Counted from the stretch's first letter, positions 45,762 through 54,688 are shown. The stretch is 64,000 bases of DNA from Clostridia bacterium (GCA_017503785.1 JAFVSK010000012.1:1-64000); one strand, 5' to 3'. Made by a program: numbers and translations. Notes: a model not told the origin generated them from the letters alone.

Positions 45762-47105
45762 ATGCATGATCTAACCAAAGGAAATTTAACTCACACCTTT
45801 ATCAAATTTGCCATCCCCGCTATTCTGGCGGGTGTGTTGGGACAAGCCTATGCGCTGATCGACTCCGTCATCATCGGCAAATTTTTAGGAACGCAATCAC
45901 TGGCCGCTCTCGGTGCCACCAGTGGATTTCTCTCGCTGATCGATTCCCTGTTTTGGGGTTACGGCGTTGGTTGCGGTATTTACGTAGCAAAGCTGTTTGG
46001 CGCCGGCGAAAAGCTGAAGCTCCGTAACGCGATCTTAGCCACGTTACTTACCGAAAGCATTGCTGCCGTAATATTAAGTGTACTGCTGATCCTGCTGCAC
46101 GAGCCCCTGCTGGACATCTTACAAGTGGACCCGCTGATCCGCCGCGAGGCCGCTCAATATTTTTGCATCATTGTTAGCAGCTTGGTTATTCAGAATTTCG
46201 CATGGCTGGGTGTATATATAACAAATGCACTGGGTATTTCTTCGTTTCCACTGTATATGTCGCTCATCATGTCTGTCATCAATATTAGCGGAAATTTGCT
46301 TTCGGTATTGGTGTTGGATGCCGGTATTATCGGCGTAGCACTTTCCACGTTACTGGCCTCCACCGTTGTAGCAATTTGTTATATCGTTAAATTCTTAAAC
46401 ATATTCCGTGAGCTCAACGTATCCGGATCATTTTCTATGGCCGGCTACTGGAAAGGCGCCTCCTCCTACGCGCTGCCCTCCATGTTCCAACAGTGTCTTA
46501 TCTACATAGCCCAGGCCTCCGTGGCACCGCTCATCAACGCCGGCGGTTTTGCTGCCACTGCAGCATACAGCGTGTCGCACAAGTATTACAATTTCATCGC
46601 CGCGCTGTACCAAAATTCCACCAAGGTGATGGCCAACTTCACGTCACAGTGTACCGGCAGCGGCGAATACCGTCGTATTCGTGAGGGTATATGGATCACA
46701 CTGCGGCAATCCACGCTGATCGTTCTCCCCTTACTGTTCGCCTGTGTTGTTTTTCCGGAAGCCATGTGCAGCTTCTTCTTTAACGCCGAAACACCGATAG
46801 AAAGCTATGCGTATGCCGTTCCTTTCTTACGGTTCTACTTACCGTTTGTCCTGTTCAACCTCATTAACAACCTCTTCCACGCCTTGCTGAAGGGCATTAA
46901 ATCCACCAAGCTGTTAATGCTTTCCTCCTTCATCGGTTGCGTGGTGTACGTCGCCGTAAGCTATGCCTTTTGCGGAACGCTTGGGCTGTTCGGTGTCTAT
47001 CTCGGTTGGGCGCTTTCGTGGGGTGCAGAGGCTGTCTTTGCAGTGATCGTGTACTTCAGCGGAAAATGGCAACCACCGGCCATGCGCGAAGCCTTACAAA
47101 AATAA
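45762..47105 (+). CDS. MATE-family efflux transporter
   Basis: 447 aa, twelve predicted membrane helices in two halves (MOP superfamily, DinF/NorM-like branch). The frame is open earlier, but AAGAGGGG precedes the ATG at 45762 and MHDLTKGNLTHTFIKFAIPA is the usual MATE N-terminus. Exports drugs, organic cations or flavin-like compounds by Na+ or H+ antiport; substrate unknown. Divergent from a DeoR regulator. Confidence 0.88.
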   Translation: MHDLTKGNLTHTFIKFAIPAILAGVLGQAYALIDSVIIGKFLGTQSLAALGATSGFLSLIDSLFWGYGVGCGIYVAKLFGAGEKLKLRNAILATLLTESIAAVILSVLLILLHEPLLDILQVDPLIRREAAQYFCIIVSSLVIQNFAWLGVYITNALGISSFPLYMSLIMSVINISGNLLSVLVLDAGIIGVALSTLLASTVVAICYIVKFLNIFRELNVSGSFSMAGYWKGASSYALPSMFQQCLIYIAQASVAPLINAGGFAATAAYSVSHKYYNFIAALYQNSTKVMANFTSQCTGSGEYRRIREGIWITLRQSTLIVLPLLFACVVFPEAMCSFFFNAETPIESYAYAVPFLRFYLPFVLFNLINNLFHALLKGIKSTKLLMLSSFIGCVVYVAVSYAFCGTLGLFGVYLGWALSWGAEAVFAVIVYFSGKWQPPAMREALQK

Positions 47106-47559
47106 AAAAAGCCGACGATTAGGCGTTGTACCCGTAAGGATACAACGCCAGTTTTATTCGCTTTACGGCGAGTTGTATTGCTTCGCAGTTATATTTGAAC
47201 TTCGTTCAAGTTATATTGCCTTTGGCAGTTTATTGGCGAATAAAATATCACTAAAACCGTAAGGTTTTAATATAACTTTTGATTTATCAAAAATATCACT
47301 GTGAGACCTGTCTCACAATATCACTAATAAATTTTTTATTTTGAGATAGTAAAACGGATGTGCAGAAATTCTGTACATCCGTTTAAAATTTTGTCTCACA
47401 CCATAACAAGCAGGACATTTGGGCGCCCAAATGTCACTTGTTAGGAGAATCTAAAGCCCTTTTAACCTTGCTAAATGATTGATAAATATTGTTTTTAGAA
47501 AAACTATTATGTTAATTGTAGCCTGTGGTGCAGTACGCAAAAGTGGGAAGTAATATAAA
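47106..47559. repeat. A+T-rich intergenic array of short palindromes
   Basis: No gene. Hairpins in order: GGCGTTGTA/TACAACGCC (47122-47149, probably the MATE terminator), TTTTATTCGC/GCGAATAAAA (47152-47161 with 47236-47245) enclosing TTGAAC-TTC-GTTCAA and TGCC-TTT-GGCA, then AAAACC/GGTTTT (47253-47268), TTTTGAT/ATCAAAA (47277-47292), GTGAGAC-CT-GTCTCAC (47301-47316) and ACGGATGT/ACATCCGT (47354-47382). Many are separated by ATATCACT or TTATAT spacers. Looks like a dispersed palindromic element or remnant of a miniature mobile element. Confidence 0.7.
47404..47443. repeat. Long near-perfect palindrome
   Basis: TAACAAG ... CTTGTTA flanking the perfect 22-bp palindrome GACATTTGGGC/GCCCAAATGTC. 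About 115 nt from the hydrophobic-protein stop codon; could be a terminator-like or transposon-end structure. Confidence 0.8.
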
Positions 47560-47934
47560 TTAACAATATATGAAAATTAAGATTGCAAGAGCCAAACCAA
47601 TCGCAACCATAACGCCACCAAAGATGACTGTGATTGCTTTAGCCTCTTTTTTTGTCATAAAATACCTACTTGCTCTAATAAAATATTCTCCTGCTTCTCC
47701 AAACCCGAATTTTTCAAGGGTAGTAAATGTAATAATTAATATACCAGCAATTATAAAAGCCGCAGAAGTATAAATCCCCAATATTATTCCAGGAATAGCA
47801 ACGCCAAATACGCCGAATATTAAAGCAATTGCTGGTACAATTACAACAAAAAAAGATAGTAAAAATCTTATCCAAAATTGTAATCTCGCTTGCTTTTGCC
47901 TTTGCATTTTTCTTTTAGTCATTTTTTTAGGCAT
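47560..47934 (-). CDS. Small integral membrane protein, unknown
   Basis: 124 aa. A very basic first 18 residues (MPKKMTKRKMQRQKQARL) precede three hydrophobic helices at about 20-42, 46-70 and 101-123, with a short amphipathic section between the second and third. No motif recognised. A+T rich like its surroundings and unlike the genes on either side; probably recently acquired. GAGGAAAC precedes the ATG, and a promoter lies 43 nt upstream. Confidence 0.65.
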   Translation of the reverse strand: MPKKMTKRKMQRQKQARLQFWIRFLLSFFVVIVPAIALIFGVFGVAIPGIILGIYTSAAFIIAGILIITFTTLEKFGFGEAGEYFIRASRYFMTKKEAKAITVIFGGVMVAIGLALAILIFIYC

Positions 47935-47976
47935 TGTTTCCTCACAAAATTATGTATAAATTTTATTGTTTGATTT

Positions 47977-48005
47977 ATTATATCAAAAAGAAATGATATT
48001 TGCAA
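47977..48005 (-). promoter_or_regulatory. Promoter of the small membrane protein gene
   Basis: Minus strand TTGCAA (48000-48005), 17-nt spacer, TATAAT (47977-47982). Confidence 0.7.
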
Positions 48006-48017
48006 TACAGATGAAAA

Positions 48018-48048
48018 TCGCCCTGCCGATTTCTCAGCAGGGCGATAA
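48018..48048 (-). terminator. Hairpin after the gtrA-like gene
   Basis: ATCGCCCTGC / GCAGGGCGAT stem with a 10-nt loop, in the gap between the gtrA-like stop codon and the small membrane protein promoter. It would end the long dnaX-to-gtrA transcript. Confidence 0.65.
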
Positions 48049-48089
48049 GTTTTGTTTTGTAAATCTTAAAACTGTCCTTAAGTGTACGA

Positions 48090-48563
48090 CTAATACTCGT
48101 CGGCTTTTTTGTTTTTAAACACAAACACTTTACTTACTACGTAGTTAAGTATCAGCACCACAATTTGTGCGGCGATCTTTACAGCTAAACCGGGCAGCTG
48201 AAGCCAGGTGACGAATACGAGAAGAATAACCTCCTCGGTTAAAAACGTTACCACGCGGCCGCCGTAAAATCGAATTAACTGTTTAACAAAGGCACCTTTT
48301 TCGTTGCCGGCAGCCTGAAATACCCACAACCGATTGGTAACAAACGCAAACAGTACGGCGAGCAACCACGAAACCGTGTTGGCAACGTGCTCATTAGACT
48401 GAAGCACGTCGTTGCACAACCAAAACGAACCGATGCTGACTACCGTTGTTAATCCGCCGAAAAACAAATACAACAGCACCTCGCGGTGACACCGCCAAAA
48501 CGGCTGAAGCGGTTTTAACAACGCGCAGGCAAACAAGCGGTCAAACACATCGCCGTTGCTCAT
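48090..48563 (-). CDS. GtrA-family membrane protein
   Basis: 157 aa, four predicted membrane helices (VLLYLFFGGLTTVVSIGSF near 26 to the end). The frame is open far upstream inside the ECF gene, but GAAAGGATGG precedes the ATG at 48563 and the product then has the usual GtrA length. GtrA proteins flip or position undecaprenol-linked sugars with a GtrB-type glycosyltransferase; such a gene (GT2) lies three genes upstream in the same operon. Confidence 0.82.
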   Translation of the reverse strand: MSNGDVFDRLFACALLKPLQPFWRCHREVLLYLFFGGLTTVVSIGSFWLCNDVLQSNEHVANTVSWLLAVLFAFVTNRLWVFQAAGNEKGAFVKQLIRFYGGRVVTFLTEEVILLVFVTWLQLPGLAVKIAAQIVVLILNYVVSKVFVFKNKKADEY

Positions 48564-48583
48564 ACGACCATCCTTTCGGCAAC

Positions 48584-49174
48584 TTATTTTGCCACACGGC
48601 GAACGGCGGCGATAATGCGCTCGGTGACCGGCGCCAAAACCACGTTCAAGCCAAACTCGATCAAGAAATTCGTGCCGATCAAACCAAAGAATACGTAATA
48701 GACAACATCCTGACCGGCAGCCCAGCTGATCAGTGTTTTGCGGAACAAGAACCACATTGCCGCTGTAAACAACCCGGTATTCACGATCGGAACCGTAACC
48801 GCCGCCGCAATAACGCCGACAACGGGTTGCCCCCATTTGCGGAACAACGCAGCCACTGCACCGCCTGCCGCACCGGCTGCAATGCCCTTTACAAGGCATA
48901 CTGCCGCCGTGAGCAGCGGATTCACATTCCACAGAATGTTACCGCCGACATCCATGCCGGAGATGCACGCGATCACCACGACCGCACCAAAAACCAAGCC
49001 CAATACCGCACCCGAGCGAGCGCCGAACAGCACGCCGCCGACAACCAACGGAATCAGTACCAACGACAGGTTAAACGTGCCGATTCTGATACCGTAGCTC
49101 ATCAGCTGAAGCACGACGATCAACGCCGCTAAAATGGACAATTGGGTTAAGCGAACCGTTTTTTTTGATACCAT
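48584..49174 (-). CDS. ECF transporter S component, probably for pantothenate
   Basis: 196 aa, about six membrane helices, Gly/Ala/Val rich. Typical S-component features: an N-terminal LTQLSILAALIVVLQLM helix near residue 9 and IRIGTFNLSLVLIPLVVGG near 30. AAGGAGTG fits the ATG at 49174, three codons after an alternative. It sits directly after coaX (pantothenate kinase), so a pantothenate specificity (PanT-like) is inferred. The energising EcfA/EcfT genes are not in the window. Confidence 0.8.
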   Translation of the reverse strand: MVSKKTVRLTQLSILAALIVVLQLMSYGIRIGTFNLSLVLIPLVVGGVLFGARSGAVLGLVFGAVVVIACISGMDVGGNILWNVNPLLTAAVCLVKGIAAGAAGGAVAALFRKWGQPVVGVIAAAVTVPIVNTGLFTAAMWFLFRKTLISWAAGQDVVYYVFFGLIGTNFLIEFGLNVVLAPVTERIIAAVRRVAK

Positions 49175-49233
49175 ATATAACACTCCTTGCTGTTGCTCCC
49201 TTGCGGGATGCAGCGCAAATTTTATAAAAACCG

Positions 49234-50001
49234 TCAGGCACGGTTCTTATCGTAAATTAAACGCAGACCGTCCAAAAGCAGGCGGCCGTCGTACACGGTA
49301 TCGCGACGGCAGGCAGCGGCAATTTCCTTGCCCAAGCCACCTGTCACGACCACCGTTGCTTTTGCACCAAGTTCTTCCTCAATGCGATCGCACATACCCT
49401 CCATCATTGAGGCTGTGCCAAACACCGCACCGGAACGCAGCGAATCACCCGTGTTGGTGCCGATAGCACGATTCGGTGCTTTAATGTGCACACGCTGCAG
49501 CAACGACGCGTTGCTGATAAGCGAATCCAGCGACGTGGCTACACCCGGCATAATGGCGCCGCCGCGGAAACCACCGTTGCTGTCAATAGCCGAAACGGTG
49601 GTTGCGGTACCGAGATCCCACACAATGCACGGCACGCCGTACTTATGCACTGCGGCCACCGCACCAACCAGCAGATCGGCACCCAGCTGCGCCGGATTAT
49701 CAATGCGGATATTCATGCCGGTTTTCACACCGGGCCCCACCAACAGAGGCTCCACACCCACAATGCGCTGCACGGCAGCGCACAGCACGGCATCCAAGCC
49801 CGGAACAACCGAGCTGAGAATGGCTCCATGGATCGCCTGTGGCTCCACGTGATACAGCTGCAGGATCGACAACAGCTCCACTGCGTATTGGTCTTCCGTG
49901 CGAGAACGGTTGGTTGCCAAACGACATTCACACACCAGTTCTTCGCCGCTGAAAACGCCAACGGTAAGGTTGGTGTTGCCGAGATCAAGTGTCAGAAGCA
50001 T
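49234..50001 (-). CDS. coaX: Type III pantothenate kinase CoaX
   Basis: 255 aa. ASKHA motifs: TLDLGNTN at residues 4-11 (phosphate 1), GADLLVGAVAA near 106 (pantothenate and catalytic Asp region), WDLGTATTVSAID near 123 and VVTGGLGKEI near 220. First step of CoA synthesis. Its start overlaps the glycosyltransferase stop and it precedes the ECF S component, which supports linked pantothenate uptake and use. Confidence 0.93.
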   Translation of the reverse strand: MLLTLDLGNTNLTVGVFSGEELVCECRLATNRSRTEDQYAVELLSILQLYHVEPQAIHGAILSSVVPGLDAVLCAAVQRIVGVEPLLVGPGVKTGMNIRIDNPAQLGADLLVGAVAAVHKYGVPCIVWDLGTATTVSAIDSNGGFRGGAIMPGVATSLDSLISNASLLQRVHIKAPNRAIGTNTGDSLRSGAVFGTASMMEGMCDRIEEELGAKATVVVTGGLGKEIAAACRRDTVYDGRLLLDGLRLIYDKNRA

Positions 50002-50929
50002 GGGAATCCTCCTCTTCGGTACGGTGCGAAATTAGATAACGCGGACGGTTTTTCACTTCATCGTAAATGCGAGCAACGTAGTGCCCAATAATGCCCAGAC
50101 TGATCATAATGGAACCGCCGATCAGCAAGAGCAGCAAAATCACGGTGGTAAAGCCCTCCACCGCTGTGCCGGTGAAATACCGCACCAGTGTGTGAACACC
50201 CAGCACCAGTGTGCCCACCATCAGTAGCATACCGATCAACGTGACCAGCCGCAGCGGTGCGGTGGTAAACGAAGTTAAATTGTTTACAGCATATTTCAAT
50301 AGGCCGCGGAACGACCATTTGGACTGACCGTTTGCGCGATCAAGCACCTCAAACTCCACGGTAGCCGTGCGAAAGCCTGCCCAAAACGACAAGGCACGGA
50401 AAAAGGTGTCGCGTTCGGTCAAGGTGTTCAGCGCATCAACGACCTTGCGATCCAGCAGTTTAAAATCGGAAGAGGACTGCATATCCATTCCCACGGCATG
50501 ACCGATCAGACTGTAAAACAGCCGCGCAAAGGCCCCATGCGAAGCACGTTCGGTACCGCGCGTTGTTTTTTTGCCCTCGACCACCTCGTAGCCCTGCTTC
50601 CACAGATCCACCATTTGCGGAATTACCTCGGGCGGGAACTGCATATCGCAGTCGGTCACCACGCAGGCATCGCCCTTCGCTTCGCGAAGTCCGGCAAAAA
50701 TGGCTGCTTCTTTTCCGAAATTGCGGCTGAACGACACGCCGCGCACGCACGGATTTTTCTGTGCTTCTTCACAAATCAGCGCGTAGGTGCGATCGCGCGA
50801 ACCATCGTCAACAAACAGCAATTCGTACGTAATACCTGCGCTGCTAAGCACCTCCGACAGACGTGCGGCAGCCAGCACAATATTCTTTTCCTCGTTGTAC
50901 GCGGGGATAATCACCGATAACAGACTCAT
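49985..50929 (-). CDS. GT2 glycosyltransferase, DPM1/GtrB-like
   Basis: 314 aa. Nucleotide-sugar site SVIIPAYNEEKNI near 5 and FVDDGSRD near 40, DxD in VTDCDMQFPPE near 91, and two C-terminal membrane helices (about 230-285). This is the polyprenol-phosphate glycosyltransferase layout of GtrB/ArnC-type enzymes, which pair with GtrA proteins; one lies downstream in the same transcript. Makes an undecaprenyl-phosphate sugar, probably for wall or teichoic acid decoration. Confidence 0.88.
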   Translation of the reverse strand: MSLLSVIIPAYNEEKNIVLAAARLSEVLSSAGITYELLFVDDGSRDRTYALICEEAQKNPCVRGVSFSRNFGKEAAIFAGLREAKGDACVVTDCDMQFPPEVIPQMVDLWKQGYEVVEGKKTTRGTERASHGAFARLFYSLIGHAVGMDMQSSSDFKLLDRKVVDALNTLTERDTFFRALSFWAGFRTATVEFEVLDRANGQSKWSFRGLLKYAVNNLTSFTTAPLRLVTLIGMLLMVGTLVLGVHTLVRYFTGTAVEGFTTVILLLLLIGGSIMISLGIIGHYVARIYDEVKNRPRYLISHRTEEEDSHASDT

Positions 50930-50947
50930 CCGTACGCCTCCTTTGCG

Positions 50948-51418
50948 TTAATAATCACGGCGCAAGGCTCGTTCGGCCTCACGCTTCATATCACGCTTAG
51001 CCGCTTCCTCGCGCTTATCGTACAGCTTTTTACCGCGGCACAAGCCCAACTGCACTTTCACGCGTGAACCTTTAAAATACAGGGATAACGGAATAAGCGT
51101 TAACCCTTGCTGTTGCTTTAGCAACCCATACAACCGAAAGATCTCGCGACGATGCATCAGCAGCCGCCGCGGACGGACGGGATCGCGGTTGAAAATATTG
51201 CCCTGCTCATACGGACTGATATGCATGCCCTTAACGAACAGCTCACCGTTTTCCACCGAGCACCAGGCATCCTTTAAATTCACTGTGCCCTTGCGAAGTG
51301 ATTTTACTTCGGTACCGCAAAGCTCGATACCCGCTTCCATCGACTCCTCAACAAAATAGTCATGGAAGGCTTTTCGATTGTCAACAATGGTTTTCGTTGC
51401 GACCTTTTCGCCCGCCAT
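50948..51418 (-). CDS. smpB: SsrA-binding protein SmpB
   Basis: 156 aa, start at 51418 set by AAGGAGGAG. Family motifs: [30 protein letters not shown] near 40, HISPYEQGN near 66 and the basic C-terminus [12 protein letters not shown]. Delivers tmRNA to stalled ribosomes. The tmRNA gene itself is not recognised nearby. Confidence 0.96.
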   Translation of the reverse strand: MAGEKVATKTIVDNRKAFHDYFVEESMEAGIELCGTEVKSLRKGTVNLKDAWCSVENGELFVKGMHISPYEQGNIFNRDPVRPRRLLMHRREIFRLYGLLKQQQGLTLIPLSLYFKGSRVKVQLGLCRGKKLYDKREEAAKRDMKREAERALRRDY

Positions 51419-51430
51419 AACCACTCCTCC

Positions 51431-52030
51431 TTATAATTCGCGACGTCCCTCCAGCGAGCGCCGCAGCGTTACCTCATCGGCATATTCCAAGTCGCCGCCC
51501 ACGGGAATACCGTAGGCCAAGCGTGTAACGGTAACCTCAAACGGTTTAAGCAAGCGAGACAAATACATCGCCGTTGCCTCTCCTTCAACCGTGGGGTTGG
51601 TAGCCATAATCACCTCGGAAACCTCGGTGTTTGCCACGCGGGTGAGCAGCTGCTTAATACGCAATTGATCGGGACCGATGCCGTCCATCGGCGAAATGGT
51701 GCCGTGCAGCACGTGATAAACGCCCTGGAACTCGCGGGTACGTTCAAACGCCAGCACGTCCTGCGGTTCTTCCACAACGCAAATTACGCTTTCATCTCGA
51801 TTGACAGCCGAACAGACCGAGCATTTTTCGCCATCGGTCAAATTACAGCAAACCTCACATTCGTGAATGGATTTGCGCGCATCAACAACGGCGTTAACAA
51901 AACGCTCCGCTTCGTCATCCGACATGGATAACACCGAAAACGCCAACCGCACGGCCGATTTGTGGCCAATGCCGGGCAAGCGTTCCCATTGTTCAATTAA
52001 CTTGTCCAAAGCAGCAACACGATAGGCCAT
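51431..52030 (-). CDS. recR: Recombination protein RecR
   Basis: 199 aa. HhH motif LPGIGHKSAVRLAF near 18, four-cysteine zinc finger CEVCCNLTDGEKCSVC near 55, Toprim domain with VCVVEEPQDVLAFE near 78. Works with RecO/RecF in gap repair. In the conserved dnaX-ybaB-recR order with a VanZ-like gene inserted between ybaB and recR. Confidence 0.97.
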   Translation of the reverse strand: MAYRVAALDKLIEQWERLPGIGHKSAVRLAFSVLSMSDDEAERFVNAVVDARKSIHECEVCCNLTDGEKCSVCSAVNRDESVICVVEEPQDVLAFERTREFQGVYHVLHGTISPMDGIGPDQLRIKQLLTRVANTEVSEVIMATNPTVEGEATAMYLSRLLKPFEVTVTRLAYGIPVGGDLEYADEVTLRRSLEGRREL

Positions 52031-52033
52031 ACG

Positions 52034-52504
52034 TTACGTTCCTTTCTTGCGAAGCTTAGCACGCCAAAAGCAAACAAGCAAAACAGCACCGATGCCAAGC
52101 AGCACGCCGACAATATCTTTAACCAGATCTGCCAATTCAAAAGCACGACCGGCAGAAAACCATTGCTGATGACATTCATCCACCAACGCATACGCGCCAC
52201 ACACAAGGACGGTTATCCCCTGCCACCGCCGCACCGCATAGCTGCGAAACAGCAAGGCCACGGAAGTGCCCAGCAAGGCGAACAGCACCACGTGAGCCGC
52301 ACTGCGAACCAGCGCGTGCACCACAGCTTGCTGCCCTTCCGTTAATTTCAAAAACGAAAACAGTGTTCCCAAAAAGCCTTGGGTAACTTCCTCACTGAGC
52401 GCACCGGACTGCTCGGCAGTTTGGTGTGAAAGCCAAAATATCGCACCGGCGAGTCCCAGTGTGAAAACCCACAGTACGGTGCGATATACGATTACTTTAC
52501 GCAT
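52034..52504 (-). CDS. VanZ-like membrane protein
   Basis: 156 aa with four membrane helices; the second half carries VVHALVRSAAHVVLFALLG near 61 and VCGAYALVDECHQQWFSAGR near 100, the VanZ signature with the DE-HQ pair. Family function is poorly known; one member gives low-level teicoplanin resistance. Here it sits inside a DNA-repair operon between ybaB and recR, with no van genes. Confidence 0.85.
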   Translation of the reverse strand: MRKVIVYRTVLWVFTLGLAGAIFWLSHQTAEQSGALSEEVTQGFLGTLFSFLKLTEGQQAVVHALVRSAAHVVLFALLGTSVALLFRSYAVRRWQGITVLVCGAYALVDECHQQWFSAGRAFELADLVKDIVGVLLGIGAVLLVCFWRAKLRKKGT

Positions 52505-52845
52505 CAGAACGGCAGGTTCATGCCGCCGGTCAATTTTCCCATGGTTTCCTCGGAATCGGCCTGCGCCTTACGCACCGCTTCGTTAACGGCAGCGGTGATC
52601 ATATCGGCCAGCATTTCCGTATCTTCCGGATCAACAGCCTCGGGATTGAGCACCAAGGAACGAATCAAATGCTTACCATCGACCGTGGCAGTTACCATAC
52701 CGCCGCCGGCAGCCGCCGTGTATTCCTTTTCTTCCAGCTCGGCCTGAGCAGCCGCCATATCCTCTTGCATTTTTTGAGCCTGGCGCAGCATCGACTGCAT
52801 ATTGCCGGGACCTCCGCCATAGCCTTGCGGTAATCTTGCTTTCAT
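52504..52845 (-). CDS. Nucleoid-associated protein YbaB/EbfC
   Basis: 113 aa. Central helix MLRQAQKMQEDMAAAQAELEE near residue 20, then a beta sheet and an EDTEMLADMITAAVNEAVRK helix near 78. Small DNA-binding dimer usually encoded between dnaX and recR, as here. Overlaps the VanZ gene by one base. Confidence 0.93.
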   Translation of the reverse strand: MKARLPQGYGGGPGNMQSMLRQAQKMQEDMAAAQAELEEKEYTAAAGGGMVTATVDGKHLIRSLVLNPEAVDPEDTEMLADMITAAVNEAVRKAQADSEETMGKLTGGMNLPF

Positions 52846-52851
52846 ACGTTA

Positions 52852-54450
52852 TCAACCTTTCTCATCAATGGAAATACCCGATTCCGCACTGCGTTTTAAA
52901 AACGCCGTGAGAGGATCGGCAGACTCTGCAGCAGCTGCTTGTGCAGGACGGCCGCGCTTAATGCGCATCGGCTTCCCCACCACTGCTTGCACAGCGTTAA
53001 GCAACACGGCTTTATTGCCGTCTTTTTTCACCAAGGGAATAAACATATCGTTGTCGGTGATCACAATAAGCTGCTCACCGTCAATCAACGCCGAAGAGTC
53101 GGATAAAACGCCATATAAAGGCGGGCTTTCTTTGGCAATATTCGCGAGCACGTCCGTCCAATCGGCGAACGGTGCAGGCTCTCCCCCGGCCGGCTTGGCG
53201 GGTGCTGTCGGTGTTTCGGGCTCCGCGCTCTCCATTGCAGGCGGTTCCTCGGCGGCCGGTGCCTCCTCTTCAACCACAGCCGAAGCCGCAGCAGGAATCG
53301 GTGCCGATACCGCAGGACGGCTTTCCAGCGCTTCAATGCGGCGAAGCAAGCTTTCCGGCGTGGTATCCAGCCGCGGATCGCACAAGCGGAGCAAGGTGGT
53401 TTCCATTTCCACGCGCCGTGATACGCCGCTCTTCAAGCGATCCAACGTGCGCTGCAGCACATCCATGATATGCAAAATACTTTCCAGCGGCAACGCTTTG
53501 GCCTCGTTGCGAAGCTCGGTAAGCTCATCGGGTGAAATAACGATTAACGAGCCGGGATCACCCACGCTCTTTAAAATCATGATATTGCGATAAAAATCAA
53601 TCAGCTCCACGCACAAGCGCTCCATATCCTTGGAGCCTTCATACAAGGTGTTAAGCTGGGTAAGAGCTGCTGCGCCATCGTGATTGCGCACCGCCGCTGC
53701 TAAGCGGAACAAATGCTCACGTCCGGCCATGCCGGTGGCCTCGGCCACCAACGCCGCCGTAATATTGTGGGAACGCGACAGGCATTGATCGAGCAGCGAC
53801 AACGCATCACGCAGGCCGCCATCGGCCAACCGTGCGATCAACAAGGCCGCATCATCGGCCAGCGTGAACTGCTCTTGCTGCGCCACGTACTGCAGCCGTG
53901 CGCTGATCTCCTCGGCAGGAATACGGCCGAAATCAAAGCGCTGACAACGGGATAGGATAGTGGCGGGCAGCTTGTGAACCTCGGTGGTGGCCAAAATAAA
54001 GATGACGTGCTCGGGCGGTTCCTCCAGCGTTTTCAACAACGCGTTAAACGCACCGGCAGACAGCATGTGCACCTCGTCGATGATATACACACGGTACTTG
54101 GCGACCGAGGGCGTAAAATTCACCTCATCGCGCAGATCACGAATGTTATCCACGCCGTTGTTGGAGGCCGCGTCAATTTCCACCACGTCGAGAATGGTGC
54201 CGGCATCAATGCCGCGGCAATTATCGCACTCATTGCAAGGGTCACCGTCGTGCAGATTTAAGCAGTTAACAGCCTTGGCCAAAATTTTTGCGCACGAGGT
54301 CTTACCGGTGCCGCGAGAACCGGTAAACAAATAGGCGTGTGCCAGCCGCCCGGTACGTAATTCGTTTGTGAGTGCCGTAGTAACAGCAGGCTGCCCATAC
54401 ACCTCCGAAAAGGTTTGCGGCCGCCATTTGCGGTACAATACCTGATACAA
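52852..54450 (-). CDS. dnaX: DNA polymerase III subunit gamma/tau
   Basis: 532 aa from a TTG at 54450, chosen because AAAGGAGTG lies just upstream and the product then starts MYQVLYRKWRP, the family N-terminus; an ATG nine codons upstream would bury this signal. Walker A GSRGTGKTSCAK near 43, four-Cys zinc module (NECDNCRG near 75), Walker B YIIDEVHML near 115, sensor I region TTEVHKLPATILSRCQRF. A proline- and alanine-rich linker near 385-430 precedes a short tau-like end. The SRP RNA gene is immediately upstream. Confidence 0.95.
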   Translation of the reverse strand: MYQVLYRKWRPQTFSEVYGQPAVTTALTNELRTGRLAHAYLFTGSRGTGKTSCAKILAKAVNCLNLHDGDPCNECDNCRGIDAGTILDVVEIDAASNNGVDNIRDLRDEVNFTPSVAKYRVYIIDEVHMLSAGAFNALLKTLEEPPEHVIFILATTEVHKLPATILSRCQRFDFGRIPAEEISARLQYVAQQEQFTLADDAALLIARLADGGLRDALSLLDQCLSRSHNITAALVAEATGMAGREHLFRLAAAVRNHDGAAALTQLNTLYEGSKDMERLCVELIDFYRNIMILKSVGDPGSLIVISPDELTELRNEAKALPLESILHIMDVLQRTLDRLKSGVSRRVEMETTLLRLCDPRLDTTPESLLRRIEALESRPAVSAPIPAAASAVVEEEAPAAEEPPAMESAEPETPTAPAKPAGGEPAPFADWTDVLANIAKESPPLYGVLSDSSALIDGEQLIVITDNDMFIPLVKKDGNKAVLLNAVQAVVGKPMRIKRGRPAQAAAAESADPLTAFLKRSAESGISIDEKG

Positions 54451-54481
54451 GCTGAAACACTCCTTTCTCCTTTGCAATAAA

Positions 54482-54636
54482 AAGCGCCCTGCACCCTCGG
54501 GTGTACGGACAAGCAGGCTCCCTGCGGCGCACGGCTGAATGCCGCTTAATGCTGCTCGGTTCCCCGCCTGACATGGTTCACGGATCGCCGTCGCGCAGGA
54601 CCCGCCCGTCCGTACGCCCCAAGGTACACGACGCTT
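54482..54636 (-). ncRNA. ffs: Signal recognition particle RNA (4.5S-like)
   Basis: Minus strand, about 155 nt forming one long hairpin. The apical part has the conserved SRP54 (Ffh) site GTCAGGCGGGGAACCGAGCAGC (helix 8, positions about 54539-54560) with GTGAACC before it. The ends pair as AAGCGTCG... with ...AGGGCGCTT and GCGTACGGAC with GTCCGTAC. An Alu-type 5' domain is not obvious, so this is the short form. A T run follows the 3' end. Confidence 0.9.
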
Positions 54637-54641
54637 GTACT

Positions 54642-54670
54642 ATTATACTGTATTTATTTTAAAAAAGCAA
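54642..54670 (-). promoter_or_regulatory. Promoter of ffs
   Basis: Minus strand TTGCTT (54665-54670), 17-nt spacer, TATAAT (54642-54647); start of transcription expected near 54635, matching the 5' end of the SRP hairpin. Confidence 0.85.
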
Positions 54671-54688
54671 CAATTATCACGTATTTTT

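Noticed and set aside
52034-52504. Vancomycin/teicoplanin resistance from the VanZ-like gene
   Set aside because: No vanA/H/X/R/S genes are nearby and VanZ-like proteins are common housekeeping membrane proteins in this operon context.
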